From Xylanibacillus composti (GTDB taxonomy: Bacteria; Bacillota; Bacilli; Paenibacillales; K13), in contig NZ_BOVK01000031.1 of the NCBI RefSeq assembly GCF_018403685.1, forward strand, positions 1 to 64,000: a stretch of DNA of 64,000 nt, given 5' to 3'. This document shows, piece by piece, positions 1-8,401 of this stretch. The translations under genes and the position numbers were made by a program. The notes beneath the pieces are model-generated. The model had not been told where the DNA came from. It made no database searches and was given only the letters and a program-made list of their open reading frames with translations. Positions within the stretch are counted from its first letter, which is position 1. Each line of letters opens with the position of its first letter.

Positions 1-165
1 CGGCCTCTCACTTCCGTTAGCCGTCGAAGCCCGATCCAATTGACGAAGCGGCCTCTCACTTCCGTTAGCCGTCGCAGCCCGATCCAATTGACGAAGTGGC
101 GTCTCCCTTCCGTTAGCCGTCGCAGTCCGCTCCAATTGACGAAGCGGCGTCTCCCTTTCGCTGGC
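1..165. repeat. 48-bp tandem repeat, three full copies plus a partial
   Basis: Three head-to-tail 48-base units (1-48, 49-96, 97-144) differ by only a few bases and are followed by a decayed fourth start at 145-165. Each unit contains TCTC-N3-TTCCGTTAG near its start and CCAATTGACGAAG at its end. There are no unique spacers, so this is not a CRISPR. The TTCCGTTAG core recurs at 47150-47334, which points to a dispersed intergenic repeat family. It lies directly downstream of the last NRPS gene, where no hairpin terminator is visible. Confidence 0.85.
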
Positions 166-197
166 TTTCATGCAGTTCACGCAAAAGACCATGAATT

Positions 198-3100
198 CTA
201 TGTGTAGACCCGAATTTCCGAGAACTGCTTGAGCACATCCACATAGACAGCGAACAGGGTATGAATGTTATGCTGATGCAGCCTTCTGTCATTAAATTTG
301 AAGCTGATGACAATCTCTTCGCCATCCTCCTCGTAGCCAAGCGCTAGCTCATACGCCTGAAGCTCCTGCGCATGAACAGTCATAGCCTGCATCGGATATG
401 CTAGCGGCAGCAGTTTTCCGTCCGGCTTATGCAGCAGTTCTGCAGCAGAGCAGGCAGCCTTGAACCGGTAGCCGAGCTCCGCCCCCTGCGCATATTGCGC
501 CTTGATGATCGCAAACAGATCGCGCAGGCTGGCCAGCCGGGATAGGTCCAGCCGAAGCGGAATGACCGTTTCCCCATTGGGGGATACGCTATGCAATACG
601 ATGATTTCCTCTTCGCTTACCTCCGACAGCACGTAGGCAAATCCGGCCAGAAGCACGAGATCCAGCTCAACCGTATGCTCTTCCGCAAATTGCTTCAGCC
701 CGTGTACGAGCTCGGCAGGCAGCGTATCGCGCAGCACTCCCTCGCCGCCCGCCCACGGCTCGTGGATGAAAAATTCCGGCGGCAAGGACAAGTAAGCGCC
801 TAACCGATCGAACGAAAACGCGCTCGTCCGAGAATCGACAAACCGTGCAAACTCGGAAATGGTGCCGTATGTGAACAGATCGGCAACGCGTATATTCCAC
901 CCGTAGGCCTTTTCCAATTTGGCGTGCAGTTGCATGAGCAGCAGCGAGTTGCCGCCGACGTCGAAGAAGCGGTCATGCAGTCCTACCTGCCCCGTGCCCA
1001 GCACTTCTTGCCAGGCTGTTCGCACGCGTTCCTCCGTCTCGCTGGTGTAACCGTTCTCTGCAGCCGGCCGATCCCACGGTTCCGCTTGAATCGTCCGCAG
1101 CTTGCGTTTGTCCGCCTTAGCGTGGGCGGTCATCGGAATGTGCTCTACCCGATACAGCCGGGACGGGATCATGTAGCTAGGCAGCCGTTCCGCCAAAAAG
1201 CCTCTAAGGTTGGGGGAAGTCTCTGAAGCCGATGCAGCAGGCTTTATATATGCAGCAAGCGATGCTTCTCCTCCCGCTTCCTCCATCGAAATGACTACGG
1301 CCTGTTCGACCTCCGGATGCGCTGCCAGCGCATGCTCAATCTCGCCAGGTTCCACGCGATAGCCGCGTATCTTCACCTGATCATCATTGCGGCCGAGGAA
1401 CGCCAGTCTGCCGTCAGGCAGCCATTTTCCCATGTCTCCGGTTCGATACATGCGCGCTTGCGGATAGAACGGATCGGCAACGAAAGACCTGCTGGTTAAC
1501 GCTTCATTGCCGTAGTACCCCCGTGCTACGCCTGCGCCGGCGATGCAGATTTCGCCCGGAACGCCAATCGGCATCAACCGATTGTATGCGTCCAGCACAT
1601 AGACCCGATAATGGCGGATCGGTCGGCCAATCGGCACGCGGCTTGGGTCGTCCTGCTCGCAGCGATGATAGCTGGCGCACACGGTCGCCTCTGTCGGTCC
1701 GTAGGAATTGTACACTTGTGCAGCCTGCAGAAGCTTGTCAATGTGGCTTTTCTTCAGCATATCGCCGCCGCTGATGAACAGCCTCACCCGTTCAAACCCA
1801 GTGCGCTTGTTCAATTCATTCAACAACAACGGCTGGCAGGTAACGACCGTCACCCCGTACTGCTCGATCAATCCCTGCAGCACATCCAGATCCAATACCT
1901 CCATCCGATCGGCCACCATGACGCCGGCCCCGTTCAGCAGAGCCGGGTAGGCTTCTTCAACGAAATGGTCGAAGGAACAGGATGCCTGCTGCAGCACAAG
2001 ATCTGCGGCATTCAGCTCAAATATCTGCTGAAAAGCATCCACGTATGCCAGCAAGTGGCGATGCTCGACCATCACGCCTTTGGGCTTGCCCGAGGAACCT
2101 GATGTATAGATCAGGTAGGCCAAGTGCTCCGGCCTGTTCACCGGCTCCAGATTCGCCGGACTGACGCCCGCCAGCACAGCCTCATCGTCGATCATCAGCA
2201 CCTTCCCGGAGAAGCGGGGCGGCTGGGCTGCCTTCACGGTCACCAGCACCTCTGCCCGGCTGTCCTGCAGGATATAGTCGATCCGCTCTTGCGGGTATTC
2301 ATGGTCAATTGGAATATAGGCGCCTCCCGCCTTCAGCACACCCAGCATCGCTGCGAACAAGTCAGCGGAACGCGGGATGAGCAGCGCAATCGGCTGATCG
2401 GGCCGGACACCCGCCTCGCGCAGCACTCTGGCGAGCTGATTCGCCCTTGCGTTAAGCTCGGCATAGGTGAGCTGATCGTTCGTCGTCTGAATGGCACATT
2501 GTTCGGGCGCCAGCGCTGCCCGCAACTCGAAGGCCGTATGCACTAGACCGAATGCTTGCTCCTCTTGCTCCTCGTTGAACCGCTGTACCAGCTCGATCCG
2601 CTCTTCATCGGTGACAAGCTCCAGCTCCTGCAGACTCCGGTCAGGTGTGTGAACAAGCTGCATCAGCACATGGCGATAATGTCCGGCCATACGCTTGACC
2701 GTCTGCTCAGAAAAACGCGCTGGATCATAGGACAAATCAAGCTCAATCTCATTGGACATATGGATGCCAAGCGTGAGCGCATAGTGGGTCGCTTCCTCCA
2801 TCTCGAAACGACGAATCCGCAAATGGCCGCTCTCCTGCAGCCGCTTGTCCAACGGGTAATTTTCCAGTACTACAATCGTATCAAACAGCGTTTCTCCCGT
2901 TTTGTCTGCGTAACGGGCAATGTCAACAAGCGGCGCAAACTCCATGCCGTCCCGTTCTTTAAGAGCATGATGCACAGCCTGCACATATTCCGCGGCGTTC
3001 CGAATGCCGCCCGTTCTCAAGCGAAGCGGAACAGTGGAAATAAACATCCCCACCATATCCTCAATTCCACCAATTTCTGCAGGCCGCCCGGATACTGTCG

Positions 3101-3983
3101 TGCCGAATACGACATCCTCGCTCTGACTGTACAGCTGCAGGAGCAACCCCCAGGCCGCATAGTACAATGCCGCTGGCGTAATCTCCATGCTCCGCGCATA
3201 GGCCGCTATTTCCTGGGTCGCAGCGGCATCCAGCGTCATTCGCACAGCCCCGCTTCCCCCGTCCGCAATATCTGTCAAGCGTCCCGCATTGCCAGAAGCG
3301 TTGCCTGCAGGCGCAGCCATCACTTCATACGGGATAGCTGGCTGCGGCTCGCAGCCCTCCAGCGTTTGTCTCCAAAACTGCTTGTAGGGTTCCTGGTTCT
3401 GCTCCTGCTGCCAGCGGAGATATGTCTTGAACGGCGTCTTCATACGGAAGGCAGGCTGCTCTCCCTTGCAGAGCGAATCATAGGCGGAAAGCCATTCCTG
3501 CAGCACAACGCCATTGCTCCAACCGTCAAAAACAAGGTGATGCCAGCTGACGAGCATAAAAGCGGCATGGCTGCTGCGCTTGCATATGGCAATGCGTATC
3601 GGTTCTTCCGCAATCGCAATGCCCTCGCGCCTTTCCTGCTCCCTGAGAGCCGCAATGCGCTCCGCCTGCTCTTCTGCTGCACAGACGGACAGATCGTACA
3701 GGGCTACCGGAACTTCTTTCTGCTTCAGTATGATTTGAACCGGGTGCTCCAGCTTCTCCCAGCGGTATACGGTGCGCAGCATCTCATTCATTCGCGCGAC
3801 ATGCTGCCAAGCAGCTGCCATATGCTGCAACTCAATCTCGCCTTCCAATTCAAGGGCAAGCTGCTGCACATAAGCATGCGGCTGGTCATCCGTGACGTAG
3901 TGATAAAGCATGCCTGCCTGCGTAGAGGTAAGCGCCAGAATATCTTCGATTTGGTTGCGGTCCAGTTTTTGATTTGTAGCCAT
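198..3983 (-). CDS. NRPS, C-A-T with a C-terminal half condensation domain
   Basis: Nonribosomal peptide synthetase elongation module, 1261 residues from the ATG at 3983. That start is preferred because the AAAGG site sits about 11 bases upstream of it but touches the alternative ATG at 3995. Domains: condensation about 10-455 with HHLVFDG at 148-154; adenylation about 480-965 with TSGSSGKPKG (A3), NSYGPTEA (A5), YRTGD (A7) and a variant A10 (HAKADKRKL, Lys kept); carrier domain with GGNS, attachment Ser about 1013. The last 200 residues resemble the C-terminal half of a condensation domain (LLAGFAYVLSE, VIPLRLDL) but lack HHxxxDG. By alignment to GrsA the pocket reads D-H-E-T-F-S-S-V-C-K, which I cannot assign. 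T278 and V-C at 330-331 recall aromatic pockets. There is no thioesterase. This is the last gene of the operon, so it should accept acyl-D-Asn from the upstream Cs-A-T-E synthetase. Confidence 0.93.
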   Translation of the reverse strand: MATNQKLDRNQIEDILALTSTQAGMLYHYVTDDQPHAYVQQLALELEGEIELQHMAAAWQHVARMNEMLRTVYRWEKLEHPVQIILKQKEVPVALYDLSVCAAEEQAERIAALREQERREGIAIAEEPIRIAICKRSSHAAFMLVSWHHLVFDGWSNGVVLQEWLSAYDSLCKGEQPAFRMKTPFKTYLRWQQEQNQEPYKQFWRQTLEGCEPQPAIPYEVMAAPAGNASGNAGRLTDIADGGSGAVRMTLDAAATQEIAAYARSMEITPAALYYAAWGLLLQLYSQSEDVVFGTTVSGRPAEIGGIEDMVGMFISTVPLRLRTGGIRNAAEYVQAVHHALKERDGMEFAPLVDIARYADKTGETLFDTIVVLENYPLDKRLQESGHLRIRRFEMEEATHYALTLGIHMSNEIELDLSYDPARFSEQTVKRMAGHYRHVLMQLVHTPDRSLQELELVTDEERIELVQRFNEEQEEQAFGLVHTAFELRAALAPEQCAIQTTNDQLTYAELNARANQLARVLREAGVRPDQPIALLIPRSADLFAAMLGVLKAGGAYIPIDHEYPQERIDYILQDSRAEVLVTVKAAQPPRFSGKVLMIDDEAVLAGVSPANLEPVNRPEHLAYLIYTSGSSGKPKGVMVEHRHLLAYVDAFQQIFELNAADLVLQQASCSFDHFVEEAYPALLNGAGVMVADRMEVLDLDVLQGLIEQYGVTVVTCQPLLLNELNKRTGFERVRLFISGGDMLKKSHIDKLLQAAQVYNSYGPTEATVCASYHRCEQDDPSRVPIGRPIRHYRVYVLDAYNRLMPIGVPGEICIAGAGVARGYYGNEALTSRSFVADPFYPQARMYRTGDMGKWLPDGRLAFLGRNDDQVKIRGYRVEPGEIEHALAAHPEVEQAVVISMEEAGGEASLAAYIKPAASASETSPNLRGFLAERLPSYMIPSRLYRVEHIPMTAHAKADKRKLRTIQAEPWDRPAAENGYTSETEERVRTAWQEVLGTGQVGLHDRFFDVGGNSLLLMQLHAKLEKAYGWNIRVADLFTYGTISEFARFVDSRTSAFSFDRLGAYLSLPPEFFIHEPWAGGEGVLRDTLPAELVHGLKQFAEEHTVELDLVLLAGFAYVLSEVSEEEIIVLHSVSPNGETVIPLRLDLSRLASLRDLFAIIKAQYAQGAELGYRFKAACSAAELLHKPDGKLLPLAYPMQAMTVHAQELQAYELALGYEEDGEEIVISFKFNDRRLHQHNIHTLFAVYVDVLKQFSEIRVYT

Positions 3984-3998
3984 CTCAATTCCCATCCT

Positions 3999-6900
3999 TT
4001 ACGTAAGTTGTGCGGCGCTTCTTTGCTGCCCATCCAGAGCGGGCTTCAGCTCGGACATCTTGCCCATATCCATCTTGATTCGATAGTCCGCGCAATCGAA
4101 AAATCTGTCGTCATGCGTGATCGCGATGATGCATTTGCCCCGTTCCTTCAATTCGGGCAGCAAGGTGCGGTAGAAAAAGGTCCGAAATTCCGGGTCTTGG
4201 TCAGCCGCCCATTCATCAAACAGGTAAATCGGCCGATCCTCCAAGTAACTGATGACAAGCGCAAGCCGTTTGCGCTGACCGGTAGACAATTGGATGGTGC
4301 TGAACGCGCCGTCGGCGAAAGAGACCTTGTCGCTTAACTGAAGCTGCTGCAAATAAGTGTTAAGCTGATCCTGCCTCCCGTCCGCTTCCATGCCGTATAG
4401 CTTTTCGAACAGGTGGAAGTCGCTGTAGATAGCCGAGTAATGCTGACTAAGCGCCTCACTTGTTGCCTTTCGCCCATTGATCAGAATGTCGCCCGAGGTC
4501 GGCGTGTACAAACCAGTCAGCAGCTTGGCCAGCGTAGACTTCCCGCTCCCGTTGCCGCCTGTAATGAACGTGATTTCCCCGGAGCGGAACTCATAGTCGA
4601 TTGGACCTACGGAGAAGGAGCCATCCTCTGTCTGATCATAGCGAAACGAGACACCGCGCAGCTCCAGCACAACCGGATTCGCCAACGATACCTGCATATC
4701 GCGCGTCTGTTGCTTGTCGCGGAATGCCTCCAGCTGGTCAACAAGCGCATTAATGCGCTTCCAACTAATGCGCACCATATAAATATTAGGGATCGTCCCC
4801 AATATGCCGTGAATCGGACCAGTCATGTAGAGCAGCACGAACACGTAACTGCGAATCGCGCTATCCTTCATTTCCGTGAACAAGAGCGGGAACAAAAAAG
4901 CGATGACCCCGACCACGAATGTAAACAACAGCTCGCCGATGACATTGACATTGGCAAACTTCATATCTCCCAAAATTCTTTTTTCTTTATAGGTTTGCGA
5001 GCTGCTTTTCATATCCGCTTTGAAATCGTCACGCTTTCGCGCATGCAGGCTGAGCTCCTTGAATCCCGCTATCAAATCCTGAATAAACTTGAAGAATATA
5101 TTCTGAATATCGCGCGTCTGTTCCCACAGCCGGTTAGCCTGCTTGCCCATTAGAAAGTGCAGGCCGGCTGCCAGGACGATGACTCCTAACGAGACAAGCA
5201 AGCCGTAGAGACTCAGCATGCCCATGTAGACGAAGCAACAGATCAACGTTACCAAGCTGGTAGCGCCCGTAATGACAATATTCGAAAAATTGCTGATCGT
5301 CTCCGTATCATTGTTGAGCGAAGCTTCGATCCGCCCTCTTTCCATCTTCTCAATATGCTGGTAGGAGCTGTCCAGCAGCTTGTCTATCAGCACAACCCGC
5401 TTCTCATAAACCATTTGGTTCGTTATATGGATGAGACGCGTGCGCACCAGTTTTTGCCCGACTACATAAAGCAGAAGACCTAAGGAGAAGTAGAGCAGCA
5501 AGCCGCTTTGGAATCCTTCCCGATTCAAGGCTTCGTTCACGATGAAGATGATGAGCGCATTGCCGAATCCGCTGACAAAGCTAAGCAGGATCAGGGAGAA
5601 AAAAGCCTTTTCCTTCGGCTTCGCATAAAAAACTGACAGAATATAATACACGCTGAACAGACACACGGCCACGAACAGGGACCAAGCCGCAGCAGGCATT
5701 GCGGACGAAGTCCATACATACATGAACGGCCAGTTCAACCCATTAAAGAGCACATTCGGCAGTTGGTAAAGACTATAGGCAATGCCGGATACAAAGAGGA
5801 GAAAGATTCCCATACTTGCTGCAAGCTTCCCTCTGCTTCCCGAATAGCGCCGCCTTCCCTGCAGCGCCTCCCATATGATGCGCCCGATAAGCCACGCCAG
5901 CACGATGCTGACGGGAATGAGCACGAACACAATCGAGGAAGAGAATTGATCCAGCGTCTTGTACAGATCGGTAGGCGGGTCGGGCAGCTCCTTGTCCAGC
6001 AGCTGGTTGACAATGCTCTGGCCGATCATCTCGGTATAGGCTGAATTAAGATTAGCCAGAACGGCTACGCCAAAGCCATCCCCCGGACGCAACGCAATAA
6101 ATGCAGAGAAGTTCGGATTGTTGCCCCCGTGTGAAATCTCTCCGCTGCCTCGCTGGAATACCGCCCAGCCTGCAGCGTAGGAAGCGCCGTCCGGACTTGG
6201 AGCTACTGACCTGTCCGGAAGCTGTGCGCGCAAGCGCAGCTCATCGCTCCACTCCGCCGGCTGCTCCCATCCCAGCTGATAGCGAAGCCACTTCTCCAGA
6301 TCGTTGGCGCTGGAAATCACATAGCCTGCAGGCGTATTGCCCCGGTATATCGGAGCATCATATGCGTCCAGCCGCAGGAATGACCAGCGATAGCCGGTAG
6401 CCATGCGCGCAGACGCCTCATCCCTGAACAAATACGTGTCGTTCATGCCGAGCGGAGCCAGCACATGCTGCTCCACATACGCTTCGTAGGTAAGCCCGCT
6501 CAGTTCTTGAATAATCAGGCCTAGCACGTCGTAATTGATCGTCGCGTACAAGTATTCCTCGCCAGGGGCGAAGTCAAGCTCGCCGCCAACCAGTGTGCGT
6601 ACCGTTCGCTCCAGGGCATCATCCCCTGTTGCCTCCGGAATAGCCCCTATGGATTTGAAGGGGATGCCGCTCGTGTGATGCAGAAGGTGGTACAAGCGCA
6701 TGTCTGCTGGCTGACCCTCATAAACCATTTGAAACCATGGCAGGTATTGCTGCACCGGCGCCTCCAGCTCCACGAGGCCTTGTTCCTCCAGCTGCAAAAG
6801 CGCCAATGCCGTAAAAGCCTTGCTGGTGGAACCCAATTCAAACAGCGTATCGGCGGTTACAGGCCGGTTCTCCCCCCTATCCGCGTAGCCGAAGCCTTGT

Positions 6901-7118
6901 TTGAACACGCTCCCGTCTTCGCTTACAAGGACTACGGACATTCCGGGGATGCCGCTCTCCTTCCGGTATTTCTCGACCAGGGGAATCAGTTCAGCCCAAT
7001 CGCTTTCCGACAATGCGGCCGCTGCCGACGGGGCCGGCGACGGGCCGAGAGCCATCCCGACAAGCAGTGCCGTCATGAACAGGCATAAGCTCAGCCAACG
7101 TAATCTTGTTCTTATCAT
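3999..7118 (-). CDS. Prodrug-activating S12 peptidase fused to cyclic-peptide ABC exporter (ZmaM-like)
   Basis: 1039 residues in two functional halves. Residues 10-30 form a signal anchor. Residues 36-375 are a serine beta-lactamase-fold (S12) peptidase with SxxK at S97-T-S-K100, Y191-A-T in place of the usual Y-x-N, and HGG at 330-332. Three membrane segments follow (about 397-415, 436-455, 475-498), then a six-helix ABC exporter region (505-780) and an ATPase with Walker A GGNGSGKS (854-861), signature LSTGQ (944-948) and Walker B IYLFDEW. The exporter half is SyrD/PvdE-like. ClbP, XcnG and ZmaM are family members that remove an N-acyl-D-Asn leader outside the cytoplasm; a peptidase fused to an exporter is the ZmaM arrangement. 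The ATG at 7118 overlaps the glycosyltransferase stop (ATGA) behind a GAGGAGA site, implying coupled translation. Function in prodrug cleavage and export is inferred, supported by the Asn-specific Cs-A-T-E module in the same operon. Confidence 0.9.
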   Translation of the reverse strand: MIRTRLRWLSLCLFMTALLVGMALGPSPAPSAAAALSESDWAELIPLVEKYRKESGIPGMSVVLVSEDGSVFKQGFGYADRGENRPVTADTLFELGSTSKAFTALALLQLEEQGLVELEAPVQQYLPWFQMVYEGQPADMRLYHLLHHTSGIPFKSIGAIPEATGDDALERTVRTLVGGELDFAPGEEYLYATINYDVLGLIIQELSGLTYEAYVEQHVLAPLGMNDTYLFRDEASARMATGYRWSFLRLDAYDAPIYRGNTPAGYVISSANDLEKWLRYQLGWEQPAEWSDELRLRAQLPDRSVAPSPDGASYAAGWAVFQRGSGEISHGGNNPNFSAFIALRPGDGFGVAVLANLNSAYTEMIGQSIVNQLLDKELPDPPTDLYKTLDQFSSSIVFVLIPVSIVLAWLIGRIIWEALQGRRRYSGSRGKLAASMGIFLLFVSGIAYSLYQLPNVLFNGLNWPFMYVWTSSAMPAAAWSLFVAVCLFSVYYILSVFYAKPKEKAFFSLILLSFVSGFGNALIIFIVNEALNREGFQSGLLLYFSLGLLLYVVGQKLVRTRLIHITNQMVYEKRVVLIDKLLDSSYQHIEKMERGRIEASLNNDTETISNFSNIVITGATSLVTLICCFVYMGMLSLYGLLVSLGVIVLAAGLHFLMGKQANRLWEQTRDIQNIFFKFIQDLIAGFKELSLHARKRDDFKADMKSSSQTYKEKRILGDMKFANVNVIGELLFTFVVGVIAFLFPLLFTEMKDSAIRSYVFVLLYMTGPIHGILGTIPNIYMVRISWKRINALVDQLEAFRDKQQTRDMQVSLANPVVLELRGVSFRYDQTEDGSFSVGPIDYEFRSGEITFITGGNGSGKSTLAKLLTGLYTPTSGDILINGRKATSEALSQHYSAIYSDFHLFEKLYGMEADGRQDQLNTYLQQLQLSDKVSFADGAFSTIQLSTGQRKRLALVISYLEDRPIYLFDEWAADQDPEFRTFFYRTLLPELKERGKCIIAITHDDRFFDCADYRIKMDMGKMSELKPALDGQQRSAAQLT

Positions 7119-8401
7119 CGTTCTCCTCTTGTTCCTGAGTGTTGTTGGATTTGCGTTGCTTCTTTCGGCTGCCATTCCGCTGTGTAACGCAAGATTTCCT
7201 CTGCGATGCGCGTCGGTCCCCCTGCTTGTTCAAAGGTCGCTTTCAGCTTCCGGCAGTTCTCCTTGTAGGCAGGATCACGAATCAGCTGGGTGACAGCGTC
7301 CCGCAATTGCATCGCAGAAGGCTCGTCCCCGCGCAGGTAAATACCCGCTCCCGCCCGTTCCACCGCCAATGCGCCCATGAATTGGTCAAAGCTCTGGGGC
7401 AGGACAACCGTTGGCACTTCATGACAGATGCTTTCATGCACACTGTTGGCGCCGCCATGCGTAATGAATGCCGTTGCCCGCTGAAGAATCGACAGCTGCG
7501 GCACGTAATCCTGAACGATGAAATTGGCTGGAACCGGTCCGAGATCTACCGGATCGACCTGCTTGCCAATCGCCATAACTACTTGCCAATCGGTGTCGCC
7601 GAACGCCTCCATGCATGTCCGGTACAGATTGGCAACGTCGTTGAAAATCGTGCCAAACGCGATGTACAGCAGCGGTCTCCCGTCCAATCGCTCCATCGGG
7701 AACGAATCCGGCTCCGTACGGGGATATAGCGAATATCCGGCGAATAAATAGCTGTCGTCGAACGCCTCCGGATACAGCTGCATCTCCCGGGAAGTCAGAA
7801 TGACATTCAAGCCTTGCTTGCTGCAGAATATATCGTTGATCACATTGATCTCCCCGAGACCATATTTTGCGCGAATCAGCTTGGCCAGCTTGTTCAGAAG
7901 CCTTCTGTACAACTGGATCGGGTCCGGACTGTTCCGGTAAACCGGATCATTCTCTGCCCGCAGCACATGTCTCAGGAAAAAATCCGGATCGAAATCGGCC
8001 ATTTCATCGATATACGCAAAATGATCAAAGACCGAGATGCCGGGTATACGCAGCATAGAAGCAAATTCTCTGCCCCAATAGCAGAAAGCGTCGTGAATGA
8101 TATAGTCAGGCTGCAAGCGGCCTATTTCCTCGCGGAAATGCTCGACCACAACCTGGCTCCTCTGCAAAATAAAGTCCGCCGTTACCAGAAAGGTTTCAAT
8201 TCCGCCGCCGTCATAAGTGCCAAACTGCACATCCCCTCGATAACTCCTGAATTTCGCGCCCGTAGACTCGATAATCGGCTGAAATGCAGGACCCGAATAA
8301 TAAAACACCTCTTCGCCGGACTCGACAAGACTTCGCACAAATCCCAAGGTAGGATTGACATGGCCGTGCAAGTCCACACTGAAAAAAACAGCTCTGCCCA
8401 T
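7115..8401 (-). CDS. MGT-type UDP-glycosyltransferase
   Basis: GT1-family glycosyltransferase, 428 residues. The N-terminus (VDLHGHVNPTLGFVRSL) carries the acceptor-side His typical of the family. The C-terminal nucleotide-sugar motif reads HGGANSVHE followed by PQSFDQF, as in the bacterial macrolide glycosyltransferases and Bacillus YjiC-like enzymes. It would transfer a sugar from a UDP-sugar to a small hydrophobic acceptor in the cytoplasm. The start overlaps the upstream stop (TGATG) and has an AAGGAGGG site, so it is translated with the oxidoreductase. Between two NRPS genes its acceptor is most likely the peptide product, either as permanent decoration or as reversible self-protection before export. 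Sugar and acceptor are not predictable from the sequence. Confidence 0.9.
   Translation of the reverse strand: MGRAVFFSVDLHGHVNPTLGFVRSLVESGEEVFYYSGPAFQPIIESTGAKFRSYRGDVQFGTYDGGGIETFLVTADFILQRSQVVVEHFREEIGRLQPDYIIHDAFCYWGREFASMLRIPGISVFDHFAYIDEMADFDPDFFLRHVLRAENDPVYRNSPDPIQLYRRLLNKLAKLIRAKYGLGEINVINDIFCSKQGLNVILTSREMQLYPEAFDDSYLFAGYSLYPRTEPDSFPMERLDGRPLLYIAFGTIFNDVANLYRTCMEAFGDTDWQVVMAIGKQVDPVDLGPVPANFIVQDYVPQLSILQRATAFITHGGANSVHESICHEVPTVVLPQSFDQFMGALAVERAGAGIYLRGDEPSAMQLRDAVTQLIRDPAYKENCRKLKATFEQAGGPTRIAEEILRYTAEWQPKEATQIQQHSGTRGER

Noticed and set aside
1-165. CRISPR array
   Set aside because: The 48-base units repeat head to tail with no unique spacers.
2556-4337. 593-codon open frame on the plus strand inside the NRPS and peptidase-exporter genes
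   Set aside because: It is antisense to two well-supported genes, lacks a ribosome binding site and domain similarity, and arises from the codon pattern of the real genes.
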